A stretch of 64,000 bases of DNA from Heliocidaris erythrogramma (GCA_025617745.1 CM046856.1:47258625-47322624); one strand, 5' to 3'; numbered from the stretch's first letter, positions 24,893-37,510 are shown. A program made the numbers and translations. Notes: generated from the sequence alone by a model not told the origin.

Positions 24893-25352
24893 ACCGGGGT
24901 TTTTTGCACTCAGTAGAGAGAAAACCATTCCAAAGTGTACATGTGCTTTTCTGAGTTTCCATCTATCCCAAACAAAATCTTTTCCCATTTTAAAGTATCT
25001 AAGTGCATCAATTTCATTTCCAACTATCTTTTATTTTTTTCCACAGAAAGAACATAAGTTATAATTATGACATGAAGCCAGATTGATACAGTTTATCATT
25101 ACAATATAGGATACTATGTAATAATCTAAACTGAAATTCACCATCTAAAGTGCATAATCTCCGGGTCAAAAAGGAAGTTGCAATTGTAGATGTAGTATAT
25201 GAATGTGCTATTTAAGCGTGTCTATAAACGCAAAGGTTTCCTTATATTATCTATAAGGATTTTATAACATAATTTAGAAGTCAGTCCTTCATATGATATC
25301 ATTATTTTTATCGCCTACTTTATAAATTAATTCCGCGTAATCGATCGTCCCG

Positions 25353-25461
25353 TCCCCAGTGGCGCAATTGGTTAGCGCGCTGTACTTATAGACAGTACCC
25401 AGCGCCTTCTGGCTACGCTGTAGGCATGCGGAGGTTGTGAGTTCGATCCTCACCTGGGGAA
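25353..25461 (+). tRNA. tRNA-Ile-UAU: tRNA-Ile(UAU), array copy 36
   Basis: Canonical body with CCTTCTGG intron; starts a 1805-bp three-unit repeat. Confidence 0.92.
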
Positions 25462-25970
25462 ACCGGGGTTTTTTGCACTCAGTAGAGAGAAAACCATTCC
25501 AAAGTGTACACCTGTGCTTTCCTGAGTTTCCATCTAACCCAATCAAAATCTCTTCCCATTTTACGGTATCTAAGTGCATCAATTTCATTTCCCCCTATTT
25601 CTTTCCACAATTTTGGAACAAATTGACACTTCATAAATAAGTGATTGTATACATCAATTTTCTTTCCACAGAAAGAACATAAGTTATATGATATTAAGCC
25701 AGATTGATACAGTTTATCATTACAATATAGGATACTATGTAATACTCTAAACTGAAATGACCATCTAAAGTGCATAATCTCCGGATCAAAAAGGAAGTCG
25801 CAATAGCAATGTAGTATATGAATGTGCTATTTAAGCGTGTCTATAAACGCAAAGGTTTCCTTATATTATCTATTAGGATTTTATAACATAATTTAGAAGT
25901 CAGTCCTTCATATTACGATATCATTTTATCGCCTACTTTATACATTAATTCCGAGAAATCGATCGTCACG

Positions 25971-26079
25971 TCCCCAGTGGCGCAATAGGTTAGCGCGCTG
26001 TACTTATAGACAGTACCCAGCGCCGTCTGGCTACGCTGTAGGCATGCGGAGGTTGTGAGTTCGATCCTCACCTGGGGAA
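25971..26079 (+). tRNA. tRNA-Ile-UAU: tRNA-Ile(UAU), array copy 37
   Basis: D-loop AATAGGTTA; recurs as copy 40 at +1805 bp. Confidence 0.88.
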
Positions 26080-26588
26080 ACCGGGGTTTTTTGCACTCAG
26101 TAGAGAGAAAACCATTCCAAAGTGTACACCTGTGCTTTCCTGAGTTTCCATCTAACCCAACCAAAATCTCTTCCCATTTTACGGTATCTAAGTGCATCAA
26201 TTTCATTTCCCCCTATCTCTTTCCACAATTTTGTAACAAATTGACACTTCATAAATAAGTGATTGTATACATCAATTTTCTTTCCACAGAAAGAACATAA
26301 GTTATATAAGCCAGATTGATACAGTTTATCATTACAATATAGGATACTATGTAATACTCTAAACTGAAATGACCATCTAAAGTGCATAATCTCCGGGTCA
26401 AAAAGGAAGTCGCAATTGCAATGTAGTATATGAATGTGCTATTTAAGCGTGTCTATAAACACAAAGGTTTCCTTATATTATCTATTAGGATTTTATAACA
26501 TAATTTAGAAGTCAGTCCTTCATATGATATCATTATTTTTATCGCCTACTTTATACATTAATTCCGAGTAATCGATCGTCCCGTCCCG

Positions 26589-26697
26589 TCCCCAGTGGCG
26601 CAATTGGTTAGCGCGCTGTACTTATAGACAGTACCCAGCGCCGTCTGGCTACGCTGTAGGCATGCGGAGGTTGTGAGTTCGATCCTCACCTGGGGAA
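26589..26697 (+). tRNA. tRNA-Ile-UAU: tRNA-Ile(UAU), array copy 38
   Basis: Canonical. Confidence 0.92.
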
Positions 26698-27157
26698 ACC
26701 GGGGTTTTTTGCACTCAGTAGAGAGAAAACCATTCCAAAGTGTACATGTGCTTTTCTGAGTTTCCATCTATCCCAAACAAAATCTTTTCCCATTTTAAAG
26801 TATCTAAGTGCATCAATTTCATTTCCAACTATCTTTTATTTTTTTCCACAGAAAGAACATAAGTTATAATTATGACATGAAGCCAGATTGATACAGTTTA
26901 TCATTACAATATAGGATACTATGTAATAATCTAAACTGAAATTCACCATCTAAAGTGCATAATCTCCGGGTCAAAAAGGAAGTTGCAATTGTAGATGTAG
27001 TATATGAATGTGCTATTTAAGCGTGTCTATAAACGCAAAGGTTTCCTTATATTATCTATAAGGATTTTATAACATAATTTAGAAGTCAGTCCTTCATATG
27101 ATATCATTATTTTTATCGCCTACTTTATAAATTAATTCCGCGTAATCGATCGTCCCG

Positions 27158-27266
27158 TCCCCAGTGGCGCAATTGGTTAGCGCGCTGTACTTATAGACAG
27201 TACCCAGCGCCTTCTGGCTACGCTGTAGGCATGCGGAGGTTGTGAGTTCGATCCTCACCTGGGGAA
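27158..27266 (+). tRNA. tRNA-Ile-UAU: tRNA-Ile(UAU), array copy 39
   Basis: Canonical body with CCTTCTGG intron; repeats copy 36 at +1805 bp. Confidence 0.92.
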
Positions 27267-27775
27267 ACCGGGGTTTTTTGCACTCAGTAGAGAGAAAACC
27301 ATTCCAAAGTGTACACCTGTGCTTTCCTGAGTTTCCATCTAACCCAATCAAAATCTCTTCCCATTTTACGGTATCTAAGTGCATCAATTTCATTTCCCCC
27401 TATTTCTTTCCACAATTTTGGAACAAATTGACACTTCATAAATAAGTGATTGTATACATCAATTTTCTTTCCACAGAAAGAACATAAGTTATATGATATT
27501 AAGCCAGATTGATACAGTTTATCATTACAATATAGGATACTATGTAATACTCTAAACTGAAATGACCATCTAAAGTGCATAATCTCCGGATCAAAAAGGA
27601 AGTCGCAATAGCAATGTAGTATATGAATGTGCTATTTAAGCGTGTCTATAAACGCAAAGGTTTCCTTATATTATCTATTAGGATTTTATAACATAATTTA
27701 GAAGTCAGTCCTTCATATTACGATATCATTTTATCGCCTACTTTATACATTAATTCCGAGAAATCGATCGTCACG

Positions 27776-27884
27776 TCCCCAGTGGCGCAATAGGTTAGCG
27801 CGCTGTACTTATAGACAGTACCCAGCGCCGTCTGGCTACGCTGTAGGCATGCGGAGGTTGTGAGTTCGATCCTCACCTGGGGAA
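27776..27884 (+). tRNA. tRNA-Ile-UAU: tRNA-Ile(UAU), array copy 40
   Basis: D-loop AATAGGTTA; repeats copy 37. Confidence 0.88.
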
Positions 27885-28397
27885 ACCGGGGTTTTTTGCA
27901 CTCAGTAGAGAGAAAACCATTCCAAACTGTACACCTGTGCTTTCCTGAGTTTCCATCTAACCCAACCAAAATCTCTTCCCATTTTACGGTATCTAAGTGC
28001 ATCAATTTCATTTCCCCCTATCTCTTTCCACAATTTTGTAACAAATTGACACTTCATAAATAAGTGATTGTATACATCAATTTTCTTTCCACAGAAAGAA
28101 CATAAGTTATAATTATGACATGAAGCCAGATTGATACAGTTTATCATTACAATATAGGATACTATGTAATACTCTAAACTGAAATGACCATCTAAAGTGC
28201 ATAATCTCCGGGTCAAAAAGGAAGTCGCAATAGCAATGTAGTATATGAATGTGCTCTTTAAGCGTGTCTATAAACGCAAAGGTTTCCTTATATTATCTAT
28301 TAGGATTTTATAACATAATTTAGAAGTCAGTCCTTCATATTATGATATCATTTTATCGCCTACTTTATGCATTAATTCCGAAAAATCGATCGTCCCG

Positions 28398-28510
28398 TCC
28401 CCAGTGGCGCATGCAATAGGTTAGCGCGCTGTACTTATAGACAGTACCCAGCGCCGTCTGGCTACGCTGTAGGCATGCGGAGGTTGTGAGTTCGATCCTC
28501 ACCTGGGGAA
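28398..28510 (+). tRNA. tRNA-Ile-UAU: tRNA-Ile(UAU)-like, array copy 41, expanded D-loop
   Basis: ATGC insertion; matches copy 30 at +6690 bp. Confidence 0.7.
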
Positions 28511-29010
28511 ACCGGGGTTTTTTGCACTCAGTAGTGAGAAAACCTTTCCAAAGTATACATGTGCTTTTCTGAGTTTCCATCTAACCCAACCAAAAATCTC
28601 TTCCCATTTTACGGCATCAATTTCTTTTCCCCCTATCTCTTTCCACAATTTTGTAACAAATTGACACTTCATAAATAAGTGATTGTATACATCAATTTTC
28701 TTTCCACAGAAAGAACATAAGTTATATGATATAAAGCCAGATTTATACAGTTTATCATTACAATATAGGATACTATGTAATAATCTAAACTGAAATTCAC
28801 CATCTAAAGTGCATAATCACCGGGTCAAAAAGGAAGTCGCAATTGTAGATGTAGTTTATGAATGTGCTATTTAAGCGTGTCTATAAACGCAAAGGTTTCC
28901 TTATATTATCTATTAGGATTTTATAACATAATTTAGAAGTCAGTCCTTCATATTATGATATCATTTTATCGCCTACTTTATGCATTAATTCCGAAAAATC
29001 GATCGTCCCG

Positions 29011-29123
29011 TCCCCAGTGGCGCATGCAATAGGTTAGCGCGCTTTACTTATAGACAGTACCCAGCGCCGTCTGGCTACGCTGTAGGCATGCGGAGGTTGT
29101 GAGTTCGATCCTCACCTGGGGAA
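29011..29123 (+). pseudogene. tRNA-Ile(UAU) pseudogene, array copy 42
   Basis: ATGC insertion plus CTTTA anticodon stem (U29 against C41); matches copy 31 but keeps T1. Confidence 0.75.
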
Positions 29124-29635
29124 ACCGGGGTTTTTTGCACTCAGTATAGTGAGCAAACCTTTCCAAAGTATACATGTGCTTTTCTGAGTTTCCATCTAAC
29201 CCAACCAAAAATCTCTTCCCATTTTACGGCATCAATTTCTTTTCCCCCTATTTCTTTCCACAATTTTGTAACAAATTGACACTTCATAAATAAGTGATTG
29301 TATACATCAATTTTCTTTCCACAGAAAGAACATAAGTTATAATATTAAGCCAGATTGATACAGTTGATCATTACAATATAGGATACTATGTAATAATCTA
29401 AACTGAAATTCACCATCTAAAGTGCATAATCTCCGGGTCAAAAAGGAAGTCGCAATTGCAATGTAGTATATGAATGTGCTATTTAAGCGTGTCTATAAAC
29501 GCAAAGGTTTCCTTATATCTATAAGGATTTCATAACATAATTTAGAAGTCAGTCCTTCATATGATATCACTATAAATATTTTTATCGCCTACTTTATACA
29601 TTAATTCCGAGTAATTAATCGATCGTCCCGTCCCG

Positions 29636-29744
29636 TCCCCAGTGGCGCAATTGGTTAGCGCGCTGTACTTATAGACAGTACCCAGCGCCGTCTGGCTACG
29701 CTGTAGGCATGCGGAGGTTGTGAGTTCGATCCTCACCTGGGGAA
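29636..29744 (+). tRNA. tRNA-Ile-UAU: tRNA-Ile(UAU), array copy 43
   Basis: Canonical. Confidence 0.92.
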
Positions 29745-30253
29745 ACCGGGGTTTTTTGCACTCAGTAGAGAGAAAACCATTCCAAAGTGTACACCTGTGC
29801 TTTCCTGAGTTTCCATCTAACCCAATCAAAATCTCTTCCCATTTTACGGTATCTAAGTGCATCAATTTCATTTCACCCTATTTCTTTCCACAATTTTGTA
29901 ACAAATTGACACTTCATAAATAAGTGATTGTATACATCAATTTTCTTTCCACAGAAAGAACATAAGTTATATGATATTAAGCCAGATTGATACAGTTTAT
30001 CATTACAATATAGGATACTATGTAATACTCTAAACTGAAATGACCATCTAAAGTGCATAATCTCCTGATCAAAAAGGAAGTCGCAATAGCAATGTAGTAT
30101 ATGAATGTGCTATTTAAGCGTGTCTATAAACGCAAAGGTTTCCTTATATTATCTATTAGGATTTTATAACATAATTTAGAAGTCAGTCCTTCATATTACG
30201 ATATCATTTTATCGCCTACTTTATACATTAATTCCGAGAAATCGATCGTCACG

Positions 30254-30362
30254 TCCCCAGTGGCGCAATAGGTTAGCGCGCTGTACTTATAGACAGTACC
30301 CAGCGCCGTCTGGCTACGCTGTAGGCATGCGGAGGTTGTGAGTTCGATCCTCACCTGGGGAA
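30254..30362 (+). tRNA. tRNA-Ile-UAU: tRNA-Ile(UAU), array copy 44
   Basis: D-loop AATAGGTTA. Confidence 0.88.
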
Positions 30363-30822
30363 ACCGGGGTTTTTTGCACTCAGTAGAGAGAAAACCATTC
30401 CAAAGTGTACATGTGCTTTTCTGAGTTTCCATCTATCCCAAACAAAATCTTTTCCCATTTTAAAGTATCTAAGTGCATCAATTTCATTTCCAACTATCTT
30501 TTATTTTTTTCCACAGAAAGAACATAAGTTATAATTATGACATGAAGCCAGATTGATACAGTTTATCATTACAATATAGGATACTATGTAATAATCTAAA
30601 CTGAAATTCACCATCTAAAGTGCATAATCTCCGGGTCAAAAAGGAAGTTGCAATTGTAGATGTAGTATATGAATGTGCTATTTAAGCGTGTCTATAAACG
30701 CAAAGGTTTCCTTATATTATCTATAAGGATTTTATAACATAATTTAGAAGTCAGTCCTTCATATGATATCATTATTTTTATCGCCTACTTTATAAATTAA
30801 TTCCGCGTAATCGATCGTCCCG

Positions 30823-30931
30823 TCCCCAGTGGCGCAATTGGTTAGCGCGCTGTACTTATAGACAGTACCCAGCGCCTTCTGGCTACGCTGTAGGCATGCG
30901 GAGGTTGTGAGTTCGATCCTCACCTGGGGAA
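30823..30931 (+). tRNA. tRNA-Ile-UAU: tRNA-Ile(UAU), array copy 45
   Basis: Canonical body with CCTTCTGG intron. Confidence 0.92.
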
Positions 30932-31440
30932 ACCGGGGTTTTTTGCACTCAGTAGAGAGAAAACCATTCCAAAGTGTACACCTGTGCTTTCCTGAGTTTC
31001 CATCTAACCCAACCAAAATCTCTTCCCATTTTACGGTATCTAAGTGCATCAATTTCATTTCCCCCTATCTCTTTCCACAATTTTGTAACAAATTGACACT
31101 TCATAAATAAGTGATTGTATACATCAATTTTCTTTCCACAGAAAGAACATAAGTTATATAAGCCAGATTGATACAGTTTATCATTACAATATAGGATACT
31201 ATGTAATACTCTAAACTGAAATGACCATCTAAAGTGCATAATCTCCGGATCAAAAAGGAAGTCGCAATAGCAATGTAGTATATGAATGTGCTATTTAAGC
31301 GTGTCTATAAACACAAAGGTTTCCTTATATTATCTATTAGGATTTTATAACATAATTTAGAAGTCAGTCCTTCATATGATATCATTATTTTTATCGCCTA
31401 CTTTATACATTAATTCCGAGTAATCGATCGTCCCGTCCCG

Positions 31441-31537
31441 TCCCCAGTGGCGCAATTGGTTAGCGCGCTGTACTTATAGACAGTACCCAGCGCCGTCTGG
31501 CTACGCTGTAGGCATGCGGAGGTTCTCACCTGGGGAA
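31441..31537 (+). pseudogene. tRNA-Ile(UAU) pseudogene, array copy 46, T-arm deletion
   Basis: A 12-nt deletion removes the 5' half of the T stem and the T-loop (GAGGTT joined directly to CTCACC), taking the B box with it. Pol III recruitment and folding should both fail. Confidence 0.93.
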
Positions 31538-32037
31538 ACCGGGGTTTTTTGCACTCAGTAGTGAGAAAACCTTTCCAAAGTATACATGTGCTTTTCTGAG
31601 TTTCCATCTAACCCAACCAAAAATCTCTTCCCATTTTACGGCATCAATTTCTTTTCCCCCTATCTCTTTCCACAATTTTGTAACAAATTGACACTTCATA
31701 AATAAGTGATTGTATACATCAATTTTCTTTCCACAGAAAGAACATAAGTGATATAAAGCCAGATTTATACAGTTTATCATTACAATATAGGATACTATGT
31801 AATAATCTAAACTGAAATTCACCATCTAAAGTGCATAATCTCCGGATCAAAAAGGAAGTCGCAATAGCAATGTAGTATATGAATGTGCTATTTAAGCGTG
31901 TCTATAAACACAAAGGTTTCCTTATATTATCTATTAGGATTTTATAACATAATTTAGAAGTCAGTCCTTCATATGATATCATTATTTTTATCGCCTACTT
32001 TATACATTAATTCCGAGTAATCGATCGTCCCGTCCCG

Positions 32038-32134
32038 TCCCCAGTGGCGCAATTGGTTAGCGCGCTGTACTTATAGACAGTACCCAGCGCCGTCTGGCTA
32101 CGCTGTAGGCATGCGGAGGTTCTCACCTGGGGAA
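32038..32134 (+). pseudogene. tRNA-Ile(UAU) pseudogene, array copy 47, T-arm deletion
   Basis: Same 12-nt deletion as copy 46, 597 bp away in a near-identical unit: the dead unit was duplicated in tandem. Confidence 0.93.
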
Positions 32135-32641
32135 ACCGGGGTTTTTTGCACTCAGTAGTGAGAAAACCTTTCCAAAGTATACATGTGCTTTTCTGAGTTT
32201 CCATCTAACCCAACCAAAAATCTCTTCCCATTTTACGGCATCAATTTCTTTTCCCCCTATCTCTTTCCACAATTTTGTAACAAATTGACACTTCATAAAT
32301 AAGTGATTGTATACATCAATTTTCTTTCCACAGAAAGAACATAAGTGATATAAAGCCAGATTTATACAGTTTATCATTACAATATAGGATACTATGTAAT
32401 AATCTAAACTGAAATTCACCATCTAAAGTGCATAATCACCGGGTCAAAAAGGAAGTCGCAATTGCAATGTAGTATATGAATGTGCTATTTAAGCGTGTCT
32501 ATAAACGCAAAGGTTTCCTTATATCTATAAGGATTTCATAACATAATTTAGAAGTCAGTCCTTCATATGATATCACTATAAATATTTTTATCGCCTACTT
32601 TATACATTAATTCCGAGTAATTAATCGATCGTCCCGTCCCG

Positions 32642-32750
32642 TCCCCAGTGGCGCAATTGGTTAGCGCGCTGTACTTATAGACAGTACCCAGCGCCGTCTG
32701 GCTACGCTGTAGGCATGCGGAGGTTGTGAGTTCGATCCTCACCTGGGGAA
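32642..32750 (+). tRNA. tRNA-Ile-UAU: tRNA-Ile(UAU), array copy 48
   Basis: Canonical; unit matches that of copy 43. Confidence 0.92.
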
Positions 32751-33147
32751 ACCGGGGTTTTTTGCACTCAGTAGAGAGAAAACCATTCCAAAGTGTACAC
32801 CTGTGCTTTCCTGAGTTTCCATCTAACCCAATCAAAATCTCTTCCCATTTTACGGTATCTAAGTGCATCAATTTCATTTCACCCTATTTCTTTCCACAAT
32901 TTTGTAACAAATTGACACTTCATAAATAAGTGATTGTATACATCAATTTTCTTTCCACAGAAAGAACATAAGTTATATGATATTAAGCCAGATTGATACA
33001 GTTTATGATTACAATATAGGATACTATGTAATACTCTAAACTGAAATGACCATCTAAAGTGCAGAAAGTGAAGAAGTCAGTCCTTCATATTATGATATCA
33101 TTTTATCGCCTACTTTATGCATTAATTCCGAAAAATCGATCGTCCCG

Positions 33148-33260
33148 TCCCCAGTGGCGCATGCAATAGGTTAGCGCGCTTTACTTATAGACAGTACCCA
33201 GCGCCGTCTGGCTACGCTGTAGGCATGCGGAGGTTGTGAGTTCGATCCTCACCTGGGGAA
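33148..33260 (+). pseudogene. tRNA-Ile(UAU) pseudogene, array copy 49
   Basis: ATGC insertion plus CTTTA anticodon stem. Its unit is a 506/526-bp recombinant with breaks near 33064 (after GTGCAGAAAGTG) and 33294. Confidence 0.75.
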
Positions 33261-33673
33261 ACCGGGGTTTTTTGCACTCAGTATAGTGAGCAAACAAAAT
33301 CTTTTCCCATTTTAAAGTATCTAAGTGCATCAATTTCATTTCCAACTATCTTTTATTTTTTTCCACAGAAAGAACATAAGTTATAATTATGACATGAAGC
33401 CAGATTGATACAGTTTATCATTACAATATAGGATACTATGTAATAATCTAAACTGAAATTCACCATCTAAAGTGCATAATCTCCGGGTCAAAAAGGAAGT
33501 TGCAATTGTAGATGTAGTATATGAATGTGCTATTTAAGCGTGTCTATAAACGCAAAGGTTTCCTTATATTATCTATAAGGATTTTATAACATAATTTAGA
33601 AGTCAGTCCTTCATATTATGATATCATTTTATCGCCTACTTTATAAATTAATTCCGCGTAATCGATCGTCCCG

Positions 33674-33782
33674 TCCCCAGTGGCGCAATTGGTTAGCGCG
33701 CTGTACTTATAGACAGTACCCAGCGCCTTCTGGCTACGCTGTAGGCATGCGGAGGTTGTGAGTTCGATCCTCACCTGGGGAA
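33674..33782 (+). tRNA. tRNA-Ile-UAU: tRNA-Ile(UAU), array copy 50
   Basis: Canonical body with CCTTCTGG intron. Confidence 0.92.
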
Positions 33783-34291
33783 ACCGGGGTTTTTTGCACT
33801 CAGTAGAGAGAAAACCATTCCAAAGTGTACACCTGTGCTTTCCTGAGTTTCCATCTAACCCAATCAAAATCTCTTCCCATTTTACGGTATCTAAGTGCAT
33901 CAATTTCATTTCCCCCTATTTCTTTCCACAATTTTGTAACAAATTGACACTTCATAAATAAGTGATTGTATACATCAATTTTCTTTCCACAGAAAGAACA
34001 TAAGTTATATGATATTAAGCCAGATTGATACAGTTTATCATTACAATATAGGATACTATGTAATACTCTAAACTGAAATGACCATCTAAAGTGCATAATC
34101 TCCGGATCAAAAAGGAAGTCGCAATAGCAATGTAGTATATGAATGTGCTATTTAAGCGTGTCTATAAACGCAAAGGTTTCCTTATATTATCTATTAGGAT
34201 TTTATAACATAATTTAGAAGTCAGTCCTTCATATTACGATATCATTTTATCGCCTACTTTATACATTAATTCCGAGAAATCGATCGTCACG

Positions 34292-34400
34292 TCCCCAGTG
34301 GCGCAATAGGTTAGCGCGCTGTACTTATAGACAGTACCCAGCGCCGTCTGGCTACGCTGTAGGCATGCGGAGGTTGTGAGTTCGATCCTCACCTGGGGAA
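34292..34400 (+). tRNA. tRNA-Ile-UAU: tRNA-Ile(UAU), array copy 51
   Basis: D-loop AATAGGTTA; unit matches copy 34 at +10123 bp. Confidence 0.88.
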
Positions 34401-34906
34401 ACCGGGGTTTTTTGCACTCAGTAGAGAGAAAACCATTCCAAAGTGTACACCTGTGCTTTCCTGAGTTTCCATCGAACCCAACCAAAATCTCTTCCCATTT
34501 TACGGTATCTAAGTGCATCAATTTCATTTCCCCCTATTTCTTTCCACAATTTTGTAACAAATTGACACTTCATAAAAAAGTGATTGTATACATCAATTTT
34601 CTTTCCACAGAAAGAACATGATATAAAGCCAGATTGATACATTTCATCATTACAATATAGGATACTATGTAATACTCTAAACTGAAATGACCATCTAAAG
34701 TGCATAATCTCCGGGTCAAAAAGGAAGTCGCAATTGCAATGTAGTATATGAATGTGCTATTTAAGCGTGTCTATAAACACAAAGGTTTCCTTATATTATC
34801 TATTAGGATTTTATAACATAATTTAGAAGTCAGTCCTTCATATGATATCATTATTTTTATCGCCTACTTTATACATTAATTCCGAGTAATCGATCGTCCC
34901 GTCCCG

Positions 34907-35015
34907 TCCCCAGTGGCGCAATTGGTTAGCGCGCTGTACTTATAGACAGTACCCAGCGCCGTCTGGCTACGCTGTAGGCATGCGGAGGTTGTGAGTTCGA
35001 TCCTCACCTGGGGAA
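34907..35015 (+). tRNA. tRNA-Ile-UAU: tRNA-Ile(UAU), array copy 52
   Basis: Canonical. Confidence 0.92.
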
Positions 35016-35511
35016 ACCGGGGTTTTTTGCACTCAGTAGTGAGAAAACCTTTCCAAAGTATACATGTGCTTTTCTGAGTTTCCATCTAACCCAACCAAAA
35101 ATCTCTTCCCATTTTACGGCATCAATTTCTTTTCCCCCTATCTCTTTCCACAATTTTGTAACAAATTGACACTTCATAAATAAGTGATTGTATACATCAA
35201 TTTTCTTTCCACAGAAAGAACATAAGTTATATGATATTAAGCCAGATTGATACAGTTTATCATTACAATATAGGATACTATGTAATACTCTAAACTGAAA
35301 TTCACCATCTAAAGTGCATAATCTCCGGGTCAAAAAGGAAGTCGCAGCAATGTAGTATATGAATGTGCTATTTAAGCGTGTCTATAAACGCAAATGTTTC
35401 CTTACATTATCTATAAGGATTTTATAACATAATTTAGAAGTCAGTCCTTCATATTACGATATCATTTTATCGCCTACTTTATACATTAATTCCGAGAAAT
35501 CGATCGTCCCG

Positions 35512-35620
35512 TCCCCAGTGGCGCAATAGGTTAGCGCGCTGTACTTATAGACAGTACCCAGCGCCGTCTGGCTACGCTGTTGGCATGCCGAGGTTGTGAG
35601 TTCAATCCTCACCTGGGGAA
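35512..35620 (+). tRNA. tRNA-Ile-UAU: tRNA-Ile(UAU), array copy 53, edge copy
   Basis: Last copy of block B. Anticodon 3' strand is TGCCG (mismatch with U28), T-loop is TTCAATC and the intron has GTTGGC: likely decaying. Confidence 0.7.
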
Positions 35621-35853
35621 ACCGGGGTTTTTTTGCACTCAGTAGAGAGAAAACCATTCCAAAGTGTACATGTGCTTTTCTGAGTTTCCATCTAACCCAA
35701 AAAATCTTTTCCCATTTTAAAGTATCTAAGTGCATCAATTTCATTTCCAACTATCTTTTATTTTTTCCACAGAAAGAACATAAGTTATATGATATAAAGC
35801 CAGATTGATACAGTTTATCATTACAATATAGGATACTATGTAATACTCCACTG

Positions 35854-36604
35854 TACGGAAGCGTTAAAGTGCCATTCGACTTGACGACTTGTCGAGATAT
35901 TTTATCTCGACAAGTCGACTTAATATCCATATTTTGTCGACTTGTAAAGATATTTATCTAACCATGTCGACTTAATAACTTTCATAAGTCGACATGGCGA
36001 TATAAATTATCTTGCCAAGTCAACTTCCCAAAAATTATAAGTCGACATGGCGACATAAATTATCTTACCAAGTCGACTTAACAAAAATACATGTCGTCAT
36101 GGCGAGATATATTATCTTGCCAAGTCGACTTCCCAAATATAATAAGTCAACATGGCGACATGAATTATCTTACCAAGTCGACTTAACAAAAAAATTATGT
36201 CGTCATGGCGAGATATGTTATCTTGCCAAGTCGACTTCCCAAAAATTATAAGTCGACATGGCGACATAAATTATCTTACCAAGTCGACTTAACAAATATA
36301 CATGTCGTAATGGCGAGATATATTATCTTGCCAAGTCGACTTCCCAAAAATTATAAGTCAACATGGCAACATAAATTATCTTAGCAAGTCGACTTAACAA
36401 AAAAATTATGTCGTCATGGCGAGATATATTATCTTGCCAAGTCGACTTCCCAAAAATTGTAAGTCAACATGGCGACATAAATTATCTTACCAAGTCGACT
36501 TAACAAAAATACATGTCGTCATGGCGAGATATATTATCTTGCCAAGTCGACTTCCCAAAAATTATAAGTCAACATGGCAACATAAATTATCTTAGCAAGT
36601 CGAC
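35854..36604. repeat. Palindromic minisatellite, period about 105 bp (two half-units of 52-53 bp)
   Basis: Half-units start AAGTCGACATGGCGACATAA or ATGTCGTCATGGCGAGATAT and end CCAAGTCGACTT, so each half-unit is an imperfect inverted repeat (AAGTCGAC...GTCGACTT). Starts seen at 35986, 36039, 36091, 36144, 36197 and 36250 give a steady 52-53 bp. The left edge (35887-35914) has a hairpin, CTTGTCGAGAT...ATCTCGACAAG. Such arrays occur inside some DNA transposon termini; no transposase is seen here. Confidence 0.85.
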
Positions 36605-36608
36605 TTAA

Positions 36609-37510
36609 AGGAGAATCAACCCTTAATTACAAATTTACTTATTTTGGAAGGTGTAATATATTCCTACTTATTGGCCTAAATCATTTTCTAATAAGATATC
36701 AGAAAAAGGGAAAAATAAAGATATTCCAACAGCCGGTATCGTCTCCTACTCATTTCCATGGGGGCTGCCATTTTCTTGCTGATTTGGAGTTGTACATGAA
36801 CCATTGAGAAATGTTCCAGTCAAGAAGATATATTGAATCCAATACCTAAATTGCTTTTCTTCATTAACTAAAATCCCATATGTGACGAAAAATATAAAGT
36901 GGGTGTTTACATGTATTATAAAAATTAAATCTTTATAATGATATTTTTAAATTGTCTGGTTTTGCTTAACAAAAATCTATTTTCTTGGGTTTGCCAAACA
37001 GAGCAGAACATAATATATGCAACATGCATTCTGACTTTTCAAATCCATTATCCGAAAGCAGGTGAATGCATAGCTTGCCGCTATAGATGCTCAGGGATGA
37101 AACATCCATAAATTTGAATTAATTTGCTCCGTCCCATACGTCACAGTATCGAGAAAATAGATTTCTATTAAGCGAATATCGATTTTCAACAGAAATATAT
37201 AAAGAAATCTTCAGTTTAAAAATAAATTGACATATCTATTCAATATGTTTAATCTAAAACTGGTTTTTAATTTTGAAAAAGGCAATTGGGCATTTGGATT
37301 AAGAAAATCTTCATGTACACATAAAAAAAATGGCAGCCTCCATGTACTGCTAGCAGACGATACATATTGGGAGCAGATGATAAATTTTGCTCAGAAAATC
37401 TTGATTCGTATCGATCTCGTATATTTTGACGCGAAGCCATATAGTCCAACAAGTAGGAATAAATAACACCTTTGAACAATATCGTCTGTATTTTTGAGCG
37501 TAATTCTCCT
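36609..37510. mobile_element. 902-bp TTAA-flanked non-autonomous element inside the minisatellite
   Basis: TTAA occurs at 36605-36608 and 37511-37514, where the uninterrupted minisatellite would read GTCGACTTAACAAAA. Ends are AGGAGAAT...ATTCTCCT, with further looser symmetry (AAGGTGT...ATTCCTACT near both ends). TTAA duplication is typical of piggyBac-type elements, but the ends do not begin with CCC and no transposase is encoded. Confidence 0.75.

Larger units (their letters stand above)
20813..35853 (+). repeat. tRNA-Ile(UAU) tandem array, block B (25 tRNA copies)
   Basis: Continuation of block A after the LINE insertion; removing the insertion restores a 618-bp spacing between copies 28 and 29, so the two blocks were one array. 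Spacing is mostly 569-625 bp, with shortened units of 506 and 526 bp around 32642-33674 where internal pieces are lost. The block stops inside a unit, near the phrase TAATACTC, and gives way abruptly to a palindromic minisatellite. Confidence 0.95.

Noticed and set aside
1-35853. Array unit as a tandem SINE (tRNA head plus LINE tail)
   Set aside because: The LINE piece is antisense to the tRNA and lacks the LINE 3' end, and units are strictly head-to-tail without tails or target duplications.
35986-36604. CRISPR-like array (regular short palindromic repeats)
   Set aside because: Eukaryotic setting, no unique spacers: the whole unit repeats, so it is a minisatellite.
37227-37479. Overlapping 79- and 70-residue frames
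   Set aside because: They lie inside the TTAA-flanked non-autonomous element and resemble nothing known.
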